From assembly GCF_016772275.1 (NCBI RefSeq), contig NZ_CP065425.1:1890653-1954652 (forward strand): a stretch of 64,000 nt of DNA, written 5' to 3'. The stretch comes from Heyndrickxia vini (GTDB lineage: Bacteria; Bacillota; Bacilli; Bacillales; Bacillaceae_C). Shown here piece after piece: positions 18,144 through 27,085 of the stretch. Each line of letters starts with the position of its first letter. Position 1 is the stretch's first letter. Under the pieces are notes generated by a model. It was not told the DNA's origin and made no database searches. It was given only the letters and a program-made list of their open reading frames with translations. The position numbers and the translations under genes are program-made.

Positions 18144-19965
18144 ATATTTTAAAGTTTGATATTAGCTCTCTTAAATTTTCGGCTTGTTTCGACAGTTCGG
18201 ATGCTGAGGCCGTAACTTCCTCCATTGCGGCAGATCCTTCTTCTGATGCGGCAGCGGTCGTTTCTGTATGTGCTGCAGTAATCTCCGCAATTTCACTTAC
18301 TGAAGTGAAAGAGGATGTTACCTCATTACTAAGCAATAAAGTTTGTTCAATCTGCGAAACCATTTCTGCGATAACATTATTTGTATCGTTAGATTGTTGA
18401 ACAATGTTTTGAAGAGATTGATTCGTTTCATTTGATATTTCAACTCCGGATAATATTGCTTGAACACCTTGTTTGTTTTGTTCAATAATTTTCCGAACCT
18501 CTTCTTGCATGGAATGAATAATTTTTGTTACTTCCTTAGCTGCTGTCTGGGATTGCTCTGCCAGTTTTCGAACCTCATCTGCAACGACAGCAAAACCCCT
18601 GCCATGTTCACCAGCACGTGCGGCTTCAATAGCAGCATTTAAAGCTAATAAATTCGTTTGTTCGGAAATACCAGTAATTGTGTTGATGATTTTTGTAATA
18701 TCATCTGATTTTTGTCCTAATGCAGTAACAGTGGTGCTAGTATTTGCCATTGTTTTTTCAATACCCATAATTTCATTGGATGCGTCCAAAACCGATAAGC
18801 TTCCTTCTTCGGCAGCACGTTGCATATTTAAGGCGGATGCCTTCACTTTATCAGCGTGAGCATTTAAGGTTCTTACAACACTTTCTAAAGATTTCATTTT
18901 TACTAATGATTCATCCATTTGTGTTGAAGTTTGCTCACTTCCTGTTGCAATTTCACTTGAAGTTTCAGCAATTGACATAATTGTTTTGGATGTTTCCTCA
19001 GCAGATGCCAATAATTCCTCACTACTTGCGGAAACATTTTCCGACATCATTGAAACTTTTTTGACTAAATTCGCTATACCTTCGATTAATATATTTGTGT
19101 CACGAGCAAGACCTGAAAGTTCATCATTTGCTTTTACATCAATTCGTTTCGTTAAGTCTCCACCTGCATTAGCGATATCAAGAATGGATGTACTAATTTT
19201 CCTAACACTAGTTTTGATATTTTTAGATAAGATGATTGCAAGTAGGATCGATAAGATAAGAGCAAATAGTGACAAGCCGATTGTTACTGATTTAGCTATA
19301 GTAGCTTGAACATGTAAATTTTTAATTCTTTCATTCGTTGAAGCAGTTTCTGAATCAACTAATAACTGAATATTATCGGTCATTTGTTTTATATAATCTT
19401 GGCCTCTTGCAGATTGGATTTCTTTACCAGCTTCAGAAATAGACCAAAAATCCCTAATCTCCACTACCTTTTTAATCCACCCGACCCAAAAATGATATGC
19501 ATTTTCGATACCATCCAATTTTTTTAATTGTGCATCGTTCCCTTTAAGTAACATTTGCAATTCTTTCACCGTTTGATCGACATGATCTGTCTCTTTATCC
19601 AACGATTTTAGGAATGACTTATCTGCAGTAACGACATAACTTAGTTCTGCGTTTTCGATCATATTCGAAGAATTTTTTATATTATTCACTTTTTCATGCA
19701 CAACTAAATCTTGCTTTACAACCCTATTAATTTCTGATTCTAATTTTGTCATATTAACATAGGACGTAATTGTTAAGCTGATTAATAATACAGTAAGTAT
19801 ACCAAAAGAAATAACTACTTTTCCCCTAATCGTTTGAAAATAAACAAGGATCTTACCTTTTGACTTTTGATTATTTGACTTTTGAAAAAGGTCCGTTTTC
19901 TTTGCTTTTTCTTTTTTTGATTTAGGAGTTTTTATTTTCTTGGTAGTATTCTTTCCTTTTATCAA
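18142..19965 (-). CDS. methyl-accepting chemotaxis protein
   Basis: 607 residues. A very basic cytoplasmic leader (Lys-rich, residues 1-40), TM1 at about 50-70, a four-helix-bundle-like extracellular sensor (about 71-225) containing [17 protein letters not shown]2 at about 226-247, HAMP at about 248-300, then the MCP signalling hairpin with the invariant tip [20 protein letters not shown] and [13 protein letters not shown]. The start is TTG with AGGGGG upstream on the minus strand. It senses an unknown ligand and signals to CheA/CheW. It is not linked to other chemotaxis genes here. The 35-residue Lys-rich N-terminal tail is longer than usual. Confidence 0.93.
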   Translation of the reverse strand: MIKGKNTTKKIKTPKSKKEKAKKTDLFQKSNNQKSKGKILVYFQTIRGKVVISFGILTVLLISLTITSYVNMTKLESEINRVVKQDLVVHEKVNNIKNSSNMIENAELSYVVTADKSFLKSLDKETDHVDQTVKELQMLLKGNDAQLKKLDGIENAYHFWVGWIKKVVEIRDFWSISEAGKEIQSARGQDYIKQMTDNIQLLVDSETASTNERIKNLHVQATIAKSVTIGLSLFALILSILLAIILSKNIKTSVRKISTSILDIANAGGDLTKRIDVKANDELSGLARDTNILIEGIANLVKKVSMMSENVSASSEELLASAEETSKTIMSIAETSSEIATGSEQTSTQMDESLVKMKSLESVVRTLNAHADKVKASALNMQRAAEEGSLSVLDASNEIMGIEKTMANTSTTVTALGQKSDDITKIINTITGISEQTNLLALNAAIEAARAGEHGRGFAVVADEVRKLAEQSQTAAKEVTKIIHSMQEEVRKIIEQNKQGVQAILSGVEISNETNQSLQNIVQQSNDTNNVIAEMVSQIEQTLLLSNEVTSSFTSVSEIAEITAAHTETTAAASEEGSAAMEEVTASASELSKQAENLRELISNFKI

Positions 19966-20192
19966 ACCTTTTCCCCCTTTTATTTATGTACAGAATTATG
20001 TAATTATTACTAATTATTATTCTAACCGTACTTGGCAGAATTATCTACAAATATTTAAATTTTTTGTCGAAAAAATAGAAGTTTTATACGATAAAAGTAA
20101 TAGAACCTTTAGCATGTATTCCATTAAAATAAGAGTTGAAATATAATTAATAGATAAAGTTGATGATTAACTAGTAGAAAGGCGTGAGTAAT

Positions 20193-20417
20193 ATGAATAA
20201 ATCCTTTTACCATTACCTAATGAAATTTCGTGATTCTAAGCCAAAAGATAGTATTTCTGAATTCGCAAATCACGCATATAAAGATCATTCCTTTCCAAAA
20301 GGACTATCGACTTATAACGAAATAAGTACTTATTTAGAACTTAATGGTGACTATTTATCCTCAATGACCGTCTTCGACCAAGTTTGGGAATTATATATAG
20401 AAGAGAAAAAACTATGA
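20193..20417 (+). CDS. yozE: YozE-family SAM-like small protein
   Basis: 74 residues from the ATG at 20193 (MNKSFYHYLMKFRDSKPKDS...), matching B. subtilis YozE in length and sequence, including SEFANHAYKDHSFPK and YLELNGDYLSSMTVFDQVW. YozE has a sterile-alpha-motif-like helical fold of unknown role. A GTG 9 bases upstream is possible, but the AAGG spacing favours the ATG. It is the first of a block (yozE-yodN-yozD-deoD-yodJ-ctpA) also found together in B. subtilis. Confidence 0.9.
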   Translation: MNKSFYHYLMKFRDSKPKDSISEFANHAYKDHSFPKGLSTYNEISTYLELNGDYLSSMTVFDQVWELYIEEKKL

Positions 20418-20553
20418 TAATTGATAAAATTGTAATGTAAGCTATTTTGATTACAAACTATTCGAAAACAGCATTTTAATCAAAACCCTTCTCCATGAAA
20501 TTGCATATACTAACTAATAATACTTAGGTTGCGTTTCAAGGAGACGGGAGGAA

Positions 20554-21213
20554 ATGAAAAATCACAAGAATCCAAAGTATGGAATAGGTGATATTGTTGT
20601 AGTAACGAAGTATGGGTCCGTAGGTAAAATTACAAATATTAAACTTATTGATGGACAATATTTATATGAAGTAAATGAGAGCGGTGGACTGTTTAAAGAA
20701 AATGGAATTATGTTGCTAACTGATTACAAAGGTGAATTGTTTGATAAAGAACAAATTGATATTGAGTATAAATTCTTTTTTGGTGATTTAGTTCAAGTTA
20801 AAGGCTATAAGGATGAATTATTTAAAGTTGTAGGGTTTCGGACCGAAATATGGCGTTATCAAGAGGATGCATGGGAAGATATCATTTATGAACTTACAAG
20901 GATACATGACGGAGAATGGCTAGAGGCTGATGAAGGGGAACTCATATTAATAGCAGATTCCGAGCATGCAGAGGCTTTCTTAAGAAAATTCGGATTCGTT
21001 TATCCGGTGATAAAAACAAACAAACCATTATTAATTCCACCACCAAAAGAACAGTTAAGTCATAAAATAGATGTCCTGCTAGATAAATATAATGATTACA
21101 AAACATTATACTTATTGTTTCACGATGAAAAATACGAGTCAAACCTTCAAACAATTGAAAGACAACTGTTAAATCTATCGTATTTTATGAATGACAATTT
21201 AAAAAAAGACTAA
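20554..21213 (+). CDS. yodN: YodN-like conserved protein
   Basis: 219 residues. It begins MKNHKNPKYGIGDIVVVTKYGSVG, and a second similar segment (YKFFFGDLVQVKGY...FKVVGFRTEIWRY) follows: two small beta-barrel-like units reminiscent of KOW/SH3-type folds. The C-terminal third is helical. Position between yozE and yozD and overall pattern fit B. subtilis YodN, function unknown. ACGGGAGGA precedes the ATG at 20554. The 137 bases between yozE and this gene hold no other feature I can support. Confidence 0.75.
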   Translation: MKNHKNPKYGIGDIVVVTKYGSVGKITNIKLIDGQYLYEVNESGGLFKENGIMLLTDYKGELFDKEQIDIEYKFFFGDLVQVKGYKDELFKVVGFRTEIWRYQEDAWEDIIYELTRIHDGEWLEADEGELILIADSEHAEAFLRKFGFVYPVIKTNKPLLIPPPKEQLSHKIDVLLDKYNDYKTLYLLFHDEKYESNLQTIERQLLNLSYFMNDNLKKD

Positions 21214-21348
21214 ATAGATCCCTAGGATGATAAAAGAAATAATAAAGGTTGTAAATAAGATAGATAAGATGTTTTCCATTGCATGTAGAATTTTTTGTTC
21301 AAATAGATCTGAATGTAACCATGTTTTCAATCCATTTATACGGCTCAT
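21199..21348 (-). CDS. 49-residue membrane peptide convergent with yodN
   Basis: The minus-strand ATG at 21348 is preceded by AAGGGAG with 8-base spacing. The peptide has an amphipathic N-terminal half (SRINGLKTWLHSDLFEQK) and one C-terminal transmembrane helix (ILSILFTTFIISFIILGIYLVF). Its 3' end overlaps the end of yodN by 15 bases. I do not recognise it. The good ribosome site and clean helix support it as real, but the antisense overlap leaves doubt. Confidence 0.55.
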   Translation of the reverse strand: MSRINGLKTWLHSDLFEQKILHAMENILSILFTTFIISFIILGIYLVFF

Positions 21349-21481
21349 AAGCATATCTCCCTTCAAGTTAATAGTTATTAATACATCAATATGCTTGTCC
21401 GACAAAAATGATGACATGAAATATCAAGTGCATAATATTTATATAAATAACATACATTTTTAAACTAAGGAGGCGATTTTG

Positions 21482-21661
21482 ATGAAAGAAATTGAAGTGT
21501 TTATTGACACTGAAGAGATAGCTGAATTTTTCTTTCAAGAGTTAATTAAAAGAGGGTATGCTCCGAATGAAGAAGAGGTTGAAGAAATCGCCGACATAAC
21601 ATTTGATTACTTAATTGCAAAATCAATTATTGATGAAGAACCGGAGGAAGACACATATTAA
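21482..21661 (+). CDS. yozD: YozD-like small acidic protein
   Basis: 59 residues from the ATG at 21482, preceded by AAGGAGG. Highly acidic: KEIEVFIDTEEIAEFFFQEL and EEEVEEIADITFDYLIAK. It matches the B. subtilis YozD family (function unknown) and its place beside yodN. The insertion sequence begins 4 bases after its stop codon. Confidence 0.82.
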   Translation: MKEIEVFIDTEEIAEFFFQELIKRGYAPNEEEVEEIADITFDYLIAKSIIDEEPEEDTY

Positions 21662-21665
21662 ACTT

Positions 21666-21686
21666 AAAAAGAGGCTGGGACATAAC
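21666..21686 (+). repeat. IS left inverted repeat
   Basis: Exact complement of 23479-23499 over 21 bases. Confidence 0.9.
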
Positions 21687-21700
21687 TAGCCTCGAATAGT

Positions 21701-21740
21701 GAGAAAGGAGAATTTGAGTATCCTCAAATTCCCCTTTCTC
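21701..21740. terminator. 18-bp hairpin inside the left IS end
   Basis: 21701-21718 pairs with 21723-21740 with one mismatch around a 4-base loop, downstream of the transposase stop. It probably insulates the element and ends transcription in both directions (CTATTTTT follows on the plus strand). Confidence 0.7.
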
Positions 21741-21769
21741 TATTTTTATCTGTAATTTCTTCTATTACT

Positions 21770-23338
21770 TTAGTTGTTGGCAGTGAATTTTCTTAAATTC
21801 ACTGCCATTAATGCAAGGCCCATTTCGTTTTCTACCTTCGATTTTCCTCGTACAGAAAATCGAGTGAAACGCAAATTAGCCTTCAAGAATCCAAAAACTG
21901 GTTCCACATCGATTTTGCGTTTTCGATAGATGGCACTCGTTTTCTCTTCTGAAAGCTTCGCTCTCACATATTCTTTTTGCTGTTCCCATTTTTCATTCAC
22001 CATTAGTTTTCGATTGTTGCCTTCTTTAGCTTTTGTACATGATGAACGGAATGGACAACCCGAACAGTCCTCGCATTCGTAAATTTTGAGATTCCGTTGG
22101 AATCCTGTACGGTCGTTTCGGACAGAATGACATTGAAATTCAAGACGTCTCTGATGGGGGCATATATATGTATCCGTTTCTTCATCATACCGCCAGTTGT
22201 CGGGATTAAATGTGTTTTGTTTATACTTTTTCTTTTGTTCCTTCAAAAATAGGTTATACGTAATAAGTGCTTCTCGTTTTCTGTTCGAAAGGATATCATT
22301 GTAGTTTTGTTCACTACCATACCCCGCATCTGCGACAATATGTTTCGGTAACTCGAAATAATGCTGCTCGATTTCATCTAAAAATGGAATTAACGTACGT
22401 GTATCTGTTGGGTTTGGAAATAAACTAAAGGCAAGTGCGTATTGACCTTCTGTTGCGATTTGTACATTATAACCAGCTTTCAATTGTCCGTTTTTCATAT
22501 AATCATCTTTCATTCGCATAAATGTGGCATCCAGATCTGTTTTTGAATAGCTATTACGCGTGCCAAAGATTTCAAAGTCTTGTTGGTATTTCTGTTTTCG
22601 TAAGACAAAATCAATCAACTGTTTACGGGCTTGTTTCGGGTATTTGCGTTCGTTTCTTAAGGCTTTTCGTTCAGTAACGTCCGATGAAGCCTCGATTTGT
22701 TTATCGAACTCGGTTACGACATCATCCACTTTTTGAACCAATTGAGAAAGCTCTTCCAATGATAATTGTTCATCACTTTCACGTTCCATTTCAGGTATGA
22801 TTTCGTTCTTAAGTAGCTCATCGTATAGCTGGTTTGACTTTTCAATTAAACTTTGATGATATTTTTCAATCGATTTCTTCCAAACAAACGTAAATTTATT
22901 CGCATTTGCTTCAATCTTTGTACCATCGATAAAAATCGCTTCTTGATCAATTAGTTTTTCTTCGATTAATTGACAACGAAATCGGACGAAACATTGGCGA
23001 ATTAAATCTTTCACTTCCGGTTGAACACGGAATCGGTTGATTGTTCGGTAGCTTGGTTCATACCCTTGAGCTAGCCACATCATACGGATGCTGTCTTTTA
23101 ATAGGGCTTCAATTTTTCGCCCTGAAAAGACAGATTGCGTGTAGGCACATAAGATAATTTTAAGCATCATGCGTGGATGGTAGGCAGGACAGCCATCATT
23201 TCGCAGAAATGGTTCGAACGCTTCATGAGGGATACTTTCAACTAAATGATGAACATGGAAGGCAATATCATTTTTTTGTAACTTTACTTCTAAATCTAAA
23301 GGCAAAACTAATTGATTCATGGTATAATTTTTAAACAT
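21770..23338 (-). CDS. IS1182-family DDE transposase
   Basis: 522 residues, uninterrupted. Begins MFKNYTMNQLVLPLDLEVKL. A helix-turn-helix-like N-terminal domain is followed by the DDE core: first Asp in AIFIDGTKIEANANKFTFVW, second in HIVADAGYGSEQNY, Glu in KIDVEPVFGFLKANLRFTRF. There is an internal zinc-ribbon-like cluster (CPHQRRLEF, YECEDCSGCPFRSSCTKA). All catalytic residues are present, so the element may still be mobile. The start is ATG with GGATCC-containing sequence upstream on the minus strand. Confidence 0.95.
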   Translation of the reverse strand: MFKNYTMNQLVLPLDLEVKLQKNDIAFHVHHLVESIPHEAFEPFLRNDGCPAYHPRMMLKIILCAYTQSVFSGRKIEALLKDSIRMMWLAQGYEPSYRTINRFRVQPEVKDLIRQCFVRFRCQLIEEKLIDQEAIFIDGTKIEANANKFTFVWKKSIEKYHQSLIEKSNQLYDELLKNEIIPEMERESDEQLSLEELSQLVQKVDDVVTEFDKQIEASSDVTERKALRNERKYPKQARKQLIDFVLRKQKYQQDFEIFGTRNSYSKTDLDATFMRMKDDYMKNGQLKAGYNVQIATEGQYALAFSLFPNPTDTRTLIPFLDEIEQHYFELPKHIVADAGYGSEQNYNDILSNRKREALITYNLFLKEQKKKYKQNTFNPDNWRYDEETDTYICPHQRRLEFQCHSVRNDRTGFQRNLKIYECEDCSGCPFRSSCTKAKEGNNRKLMVNEKWEQQKEYVRAKLSEEKTSAIYRKRKIDVEPVFGFLKANLRFTRFSVRGKSKVENEMGLALMAVNLRKFTANN

Positions 23339-23418
23339 AAGGATCCTTCTTTCTGATTATATTTTGTGTGGTAACTTAATTTTATCAGAAGTGGTCCTTA
23401 TTTTATTGTAAAAAAACC

Positions 23419-23463
23419 AAAAGCCGGTGAAAATTTACTTGTCGTAAATTTCCACCGGCTTTT
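23419..23463. terminator. 20-bp hairpin inside the right IS end
   Basis: 23419-23438 pairs with 23444-23463 with a single mismatch and a 5-base loop, T-rich on one side and A-rich on the other. It acts as a bidirectional terminator upstream of the transposase gene and so shields the element from outside transcription. Confidence 0.75.
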
Positions 23464-23478
23464 TCATCTCAGAGGTGG

Positions 23479-23499
23479 GTTATGTCCCAGCCTCTTTTT
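23479..23499 (-). repeat. IS right inverted repeat
   Basis: Exact complement of 21666-21686. Confidence 0.9.
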
Positions 23500-23518
23500 A
23501 TATAAATTTTGAGACGCG

Positions 23519-23644
23519 TTATCTTTTTCGTTCTTTAGCTGAAAATTCCTTTTCATGAGCTACTTGTTCGGCAATAATTTGGTCTTTGGGAATATGATTA
23601 TTTTTCTTTTGTCCATTGATTCGATTGCGATTCTTTTTACCCAC
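23519..23644 (-). CDS. 41-residue very basic small protein
   Basis: The minus strand carries AAGGAGGG 8 bases before a GTG at 23644; the longer frame from 23701 lacks a ribosome site. The peptide starts GKKNRNRINGQKKNNHIPKD and ends KEFSAKERKR: soluble, Lys/Arg/Asn-rich, no membrane span. It resembles the many small basic, often sporulation-linked Bacillus proteins of unknown function. I do not recognise a named family. Confidence 0.65.
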   Translation of the reverse strand: MGKKNRNRINGQKKNNHIPKDQIIAEQVAHEKEFSAKERKR

Positions 23645-23777
23645 AGAGTATCCCTCCTTAATATGTTTATAATATATTGTGTCCAAAAACAGATTAGTCA
23701 TTACTTACAAGAATTTATTTGCATCCTGATAAGGAAAACAGTAAAATAAAAATACTGGATTTTGGAGGAGGATAAAA

Positions 23778-24476
23778 ATGAGTGTACATATTAATGCAAA
23801 AGAAAATGCAATCGCTGAAACCGTACTGCTACCAGGAGATCCGCTGCGTGCTAAATACATTGCAGAAACATTTTTAGAAGATGTAACCTGTTATAACGAA
23901 GTACGTAATATGTATGGATTTACTGGAACATATAATGGAAAGAAAGTTTCTGTACAGGGTACAGGAATGGGGGTTCCTTCCATATCTATTTATATAAATG
24001 AACTAATGCAAAGTTATAATGTACAAAATCTAATTCGAGTTGGTACGTGTGGTGCTATTCAAAAAGACGTGAAAGTGCGTGATGTTATATTAGCTATGAC
24101 TGCCTCAACTGATTCACAAATGAATCGTCTCACATTTGGTGGTATTGATTATGCACCAACTGCTAACTTCGATTTATTAAAAAAGGCATATGATGGTGGA
24201 GTCGCTAAAGGCCTTAACTTAAAAGTTGGAAATGTGTTTACTGCAGATATGTTTTATAATGATAATGCTGAACACGAGAAATGGGCCAATTATGGTATTT
24301 TAGCAATTGAAATGGAAACTGCAGCATTATATACTCTTGCAGCTAAATTTGGCCGAAAAGCATTGTCGGTATTAACAGTTAGTGATCACCTATTAACAGG
24401 TGAAGAAACCTCTGCAGAAGAAAGACAAACAACGTTCAATGAAATGATAGAAGTTGCTTTATCTACTTTGGTTTAA
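23778..24476 (+). CDS. deoD: purine nucleoside phosphorylase DeoD
   Basis: 232 residues, typical for hexameric bacterial PNP. It phosphorolyses purine (deoxy)nucleosides to base and (deoxy)ribose 1-phosphate. Key motifs: [15 protein letters not shown] at the N-terminus, [24 protein letters not shown]-like [10 protein letters not shown], and [13 protein letters not shown] near the base-binding site; the catalytic Asp is in [21 protein letters not shown] precedes the ATG. Neighbours yodJ and ctpA preserve the B. subtilis order. Confidence 0.97.
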   Translation: MSVHINAKENAIAETVLLPGDPLRAKYIAETFLEDVTCYNEVRNMYGFTGTYNGKKVSVQGTGMGVPSISIYINELMQSYNVQNLIRVGTCGAIQKDVKVRDVILAMTASTDSQMNRLTFGGIDYAPTANFDLLKKAYDGGVAKGLNLKVGNVFTADMFYNDNAEHEKWANYGILAIEMETAALYTLAAKFGRKALSVLTVSDHLLTGEETSAEERQTTFNEMIEVALSTLV

Positions 24477-24566
24477 TAGCTATTTATTATAGTGAATGAT
24501 AGAGGCTAGCACCATGTTAGTCTCTATTTTATTTTGCCGCTACGTTGATTGAAGAAAGGTGAAAAT

Positions 24567-25361
24567 ATGAAGCGAATTATTACGATAACATCAGTGCTCC
24601 TCCTACTTAGTGGTTGTAGCTGGGGACAGAACGACAATATAGTAACAAAAGACAAAAAAGATTCTGCACAATCTGAAAATAACTCTAAAGTAAAGAATCA
24701 TCAAAATGTTGATAGTGATTTGTTGCTGGAATCAAAATACTTTAATCAAATAAAAGATGTAAATGGACAGAAATTAATAGAAAACAGTTCGAACATCTTA
24801 GCTCTTGTTAACAAGACTTACTCAATTGGTAGTTATATTCCCAATGATTTAGTTCGTCCAAATGTTCAATTTTCTTTTGGAGACCAAGATATTGAAAAAA
24901 GCTATATGAGAAAAGAAGCAGCAAATGCTTTAGAAAAAATGTTCCAAAATGCCAAATCAGACGGAATTGAATTGTATGCTTCCTCTGGATACCGATCATA
25001 TAAACGGCAAAAAGAAGTACTGAATGCTGAGATTGCAAATGTAGGAAAAGAAAAAGCAGTTCAGGCTGTAGCTACTCCGGGTCAAAGTGAACACCAAACT
25101 GGTTTAGCGATGGATATTACAAGTCAAAGCGAAAATTTTCTTCTAACGGAATCGTTTGAAAAGCAAAAAGAGGGAATATGGCTTCGAAAGCATGCTCATG
25201 AATACGGTTTTATACTTAGATATCCGAAAGGTAAGGAGAAGATTACTGGATATGAATATGAACCGTGGCATTTCAGATATGTTGGTAAAAAGTGCGCTTC
25301 AATAATTTATACAAATAATTGGACATTAGAAGATTACTTTAAACATGTAAAGAAAGTATAA
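24567..25361 (+). CDS. yodJ: VanY-type D-alanyl-D-alanine carboxypeptidase lipoprotein (YodJ)
   Basis: 264 residues from the ATG at 24567 (preceded by AAGAAAGGTGAAA); an upstream TTG in frame is rejected. The signal peptide has the lipobox LLLLSGCSW, so it is a membrane-anchored lipoprotein. The peptidase M15B domain is clear: SGYRSYKRQKEVLNAE, the zinc motif SEHQTGLAMDI, and EPWHFRYVG with the third ligand. It trims terminal D-Ala from peptidoglycan stem peptides. It is followed by a terminator and then ctpA. Confidence 0.92.
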   Translation: MKRIITITSVLLLLSGCSWGQNDNIVTKDKKDSAQSENNSKVKNHQNVDSDLLLESKYFNQIKDVNGQKLIENSSNILALVNKTYSIGSYIPNDLVRPNVQFSFGDQDIEKSYMRKEAANALEKMFQNAKSDGIELYASSGYRSYKRQKEVLNAEIANVGKEKAVQAVATPGQSEHQTGLAMDITSQSENFLLTESFEKQKEGIWLRKHAHEYGFILRYPKGKEKITGYEYEPWHFRYVGKKCASIIYTNNWTLEDYFKHVKKV

Positions 25362-25385
25362 AGCAGGCATAGCCTGCTTTTTTTG
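25360..25385 (+). terminator. terminator after yodJ
   Basis: AAAGCAGGC, ATA, GCCTGCTTT plus TTTT; the stem starts at the stop codon. Confidence 0.88.
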
Positions 25386-25506
25386 TAATGCATCTCGAAA
25401 AAAGCTTTTCTTTCTTAAAAAGGAAAAAGCTGATAAAATAAAGAAGTTAGTATTTCGTTACATGTAAACCTCGTAATGTAAATGGGTATGAAAGTGGTGA
25501 AGCTCC

Positions 25507-26967
25507 TTGGATAAAGAAGAAAATAAAGACTTTGAATCAAAAGAAGAACAAACGAATGGTTACATAAGAATTAGAAAATTTAAATTTGTTATGCTTATTT
25601 TTGTGCTTATTTTTGCAACAGCAGGTATTACCACCTTTGCCTTAGCATTTGGGGATGAAAAAGCAGTAAAGGTGGGTGTTAACCAAAGAACGGAGTTTAA
25701 TAAATTATATGATACGTATGATCAATTAAACAAAAATTATTATAAGGATATAGATAAAGAAAAATTAATTAACGGTGCAATAAATGGAATGCTAGATTCA
25801 CTAGATGATCCATATTCTGACTATATGACGAAAGCGGAAGCATCTAAATTTCATGAAAGCATTTCATCATCTTTTCAAGGAATTGGTGCTGAAATACAAG
25901 AGAAAGATGGAACGATAGTAGTTGTATCCCCTATAAAAGGTTCTCCCGCTGAGAAAGTGGGCATTAAGCCTAATGATAAAATATTAGCGGTCGACGGTAA
26001 AAATATTCGTGGGATGAGTGCGAATGAAGCTGTTCTTTTAATACGTGGGAAAAAGGGAACAAAAGTAACCTTAACGATTCAAAGAGCAGGATCCCATGAT
26101 ACGACCCAAATGACTATCACAAGGGATGAAATTCCATTAAATACTGTATATGCTGATATGCTGAAAGACGGTATTGCAAAGATTCAAATTACTAGCTTTT
26201 CCGAGAATACATATAATGAGCTATTAACTGCATTGAATGATATGGATTCAAAAGGCATGAAATCACTCATTATTGATCTTCGTCAAAATCCTGGAGGTCT
26301 TCTCGACCAAGCGATTAAAATTTCTAATCTTTTTATTCCGGAAGGAAAGAAAATACTTCAGGTAGAAGATAAAAATGGTAAGCGCGAAGTTGTAACGGCA
26401 GAAGACGGGAAAAAAATAAAGGTGCCAGTAGCAGTCATTATCGATAAAGGAAGTGCTAGTGCTTCGGAAATATTGGCGGCTGCAGTAAGTGAATCTGCAG
26501 GAATACCTTTAGTTGGTGAAAAATCCTTCGGGAAAGGTACTGTTCAAACAGCTAGTGATTTTAAAGACGGATCCAACATGAAATTCACAACGGCAAAATG
26601 GCTAACTCCAAACGCCAATTGGATACATCAAAAAGGAATTGAACCAAATTATAAAGTAAATATGCCGAAATATGCTGAATTGCCATTAATTAATCCCGAT
26701 TCTAAGTATAAGGTTTCGTCATTATCGAATGAAGTGAAAGCTGCTGAAGAAATGCTGAAAGTACTAAAATACAATCCAGGAAAAGTAGATGGATATTTCG
26801 ATGAAGATACTAAAAGAGCAGTAATTAACTTCCAAAAAGATGCGAAATTAAAAGCCAATGGAATTTTACAAGGGAATACTACGATTCAATTAATGAATAA
26901 GATTAGAGAAAAAATTATTAAAAACGATACTCAAGTAAATAAAGCAATAGAATTATTAAAAAAATAA
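25507..26967 (+). CDS. ctpA: C-terminal processing protease CtpA (S41 family)
   Basis: 486 residues, TTG start with GGTGA upstream. A short cytoplasmic tail is followed by one transmembrane helix (about 26-48, FVMLIFVLIFATAGITTFALAF). A PDZ domain (FQGIGAEIQEKDGTIVVVSPIKGSPAEKVGIKPNDKILAVDG) comes next, then the S41 core with the serine in KGSASASEILAAAV and the lysine in GEKSFGKGTVQ. A C-terminal peptidoglycan-binding domain (PGKVDGYFDEDTKRAVINFQ) completes it. It is an envelope-facing carboxyl-terminal protease. B. subtilis has CtpA and CtpB; the yodJ neighbourhood favours CtpA. TTACATGTAA at 25458-25467 upstream is a perfect 10-base palindrome of unknown meaning. Confidence 0.92.
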   Translation: MDKEENKDFESKEEQTNGYIRIRKFKFVMLIFVLIFATAGITTFALAFGDEKAVKVGVNQRTEFNKLYDTYDQLNKNYYKDIDKEKLINGAINGMLDSLDDPYSDYMTKAEASKFHESISSSFQGIGAEIQEKDGTIVVVSPIKGSPAEKVGIKPNDKILAVDGKNIRGMSANEAVLLIRGKKGTKVTLTIQRAGSHDTTQMTITRDEIPLNTVYADMLKDGIAKIQITSFSENTYNELLTALNDMDSKGMKSLIIDLRQNPGGLLDQAIKISNLFIPEGKKILQVEDKNGKREVVTAEDGKKIKVPVAVIIDKGSASASEILAAAVSESAGIPLVGEKSFGKGTVQTASDFKDGSNMKFTTAKWLTPNANWIHQKGIEPNYKVNMPKYAELPLINPDSKYKVSSLSNEVKAAEEMLKVLKYNPGKVDGYFDEDTKRAVINFQKDAKLKANGILQGNTTIQLMNKIREKIIKNDTQVNKAIELLKK

Positions 26968-26972
26968 AAAGG

Positions 26973-27012
26973 AAAGAGACCGACATTAAATGATATGTCA
27001 GTCTCTTTTTAT
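26973..27012 (+). terminator. terminator after ctpA
   Basis: AAAGAGAC...GACAT and ATGTC...GTCTCTTT form a long stem with single-base asymmetries, followed by TTTTATTT. Confidence 0.8.
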
Positions 27013-27085
27013 TTACAGCGGTTTCAATTAATTTTTATTTATAGTAGAATAAAATGAATGGGGGAAAAGAAAGGAACGCAAATGG

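Larger units (their letters stand above)
21666..23499 (-). mobile_element. IS1182-family insertion sequence, apparently intact
   Basis: 1834 bases bounded by perfect 21-base inverted repeats (AAAAAGAGGCTGGGACATAAC at 21666-21686 and its complement at 23479-23499), enclosing one full-length transposase gene. Just inside each end is a long palindromic hairpin. I could not define a target-site duplication: flanks are TTAAACTT and ATATAAAT. It separates yozD from the following deoD block. Confidence 0.9.

Noticed and set aside
22003-22188. 61-residue frame within the transposase gene
   Set aside because: Same-strand out-of-frame shadow of the transposase zinc-ribbon region; no ribosome site.
25398-25429. 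Second terminator (AGCTTTTT/AAAAAGCT) after yodJ
   Set aside because: The stem is interrupted and A/T-only apart from its tips, and it is not followed by a T run; the hairpin at 25360-25385 is sufficient.
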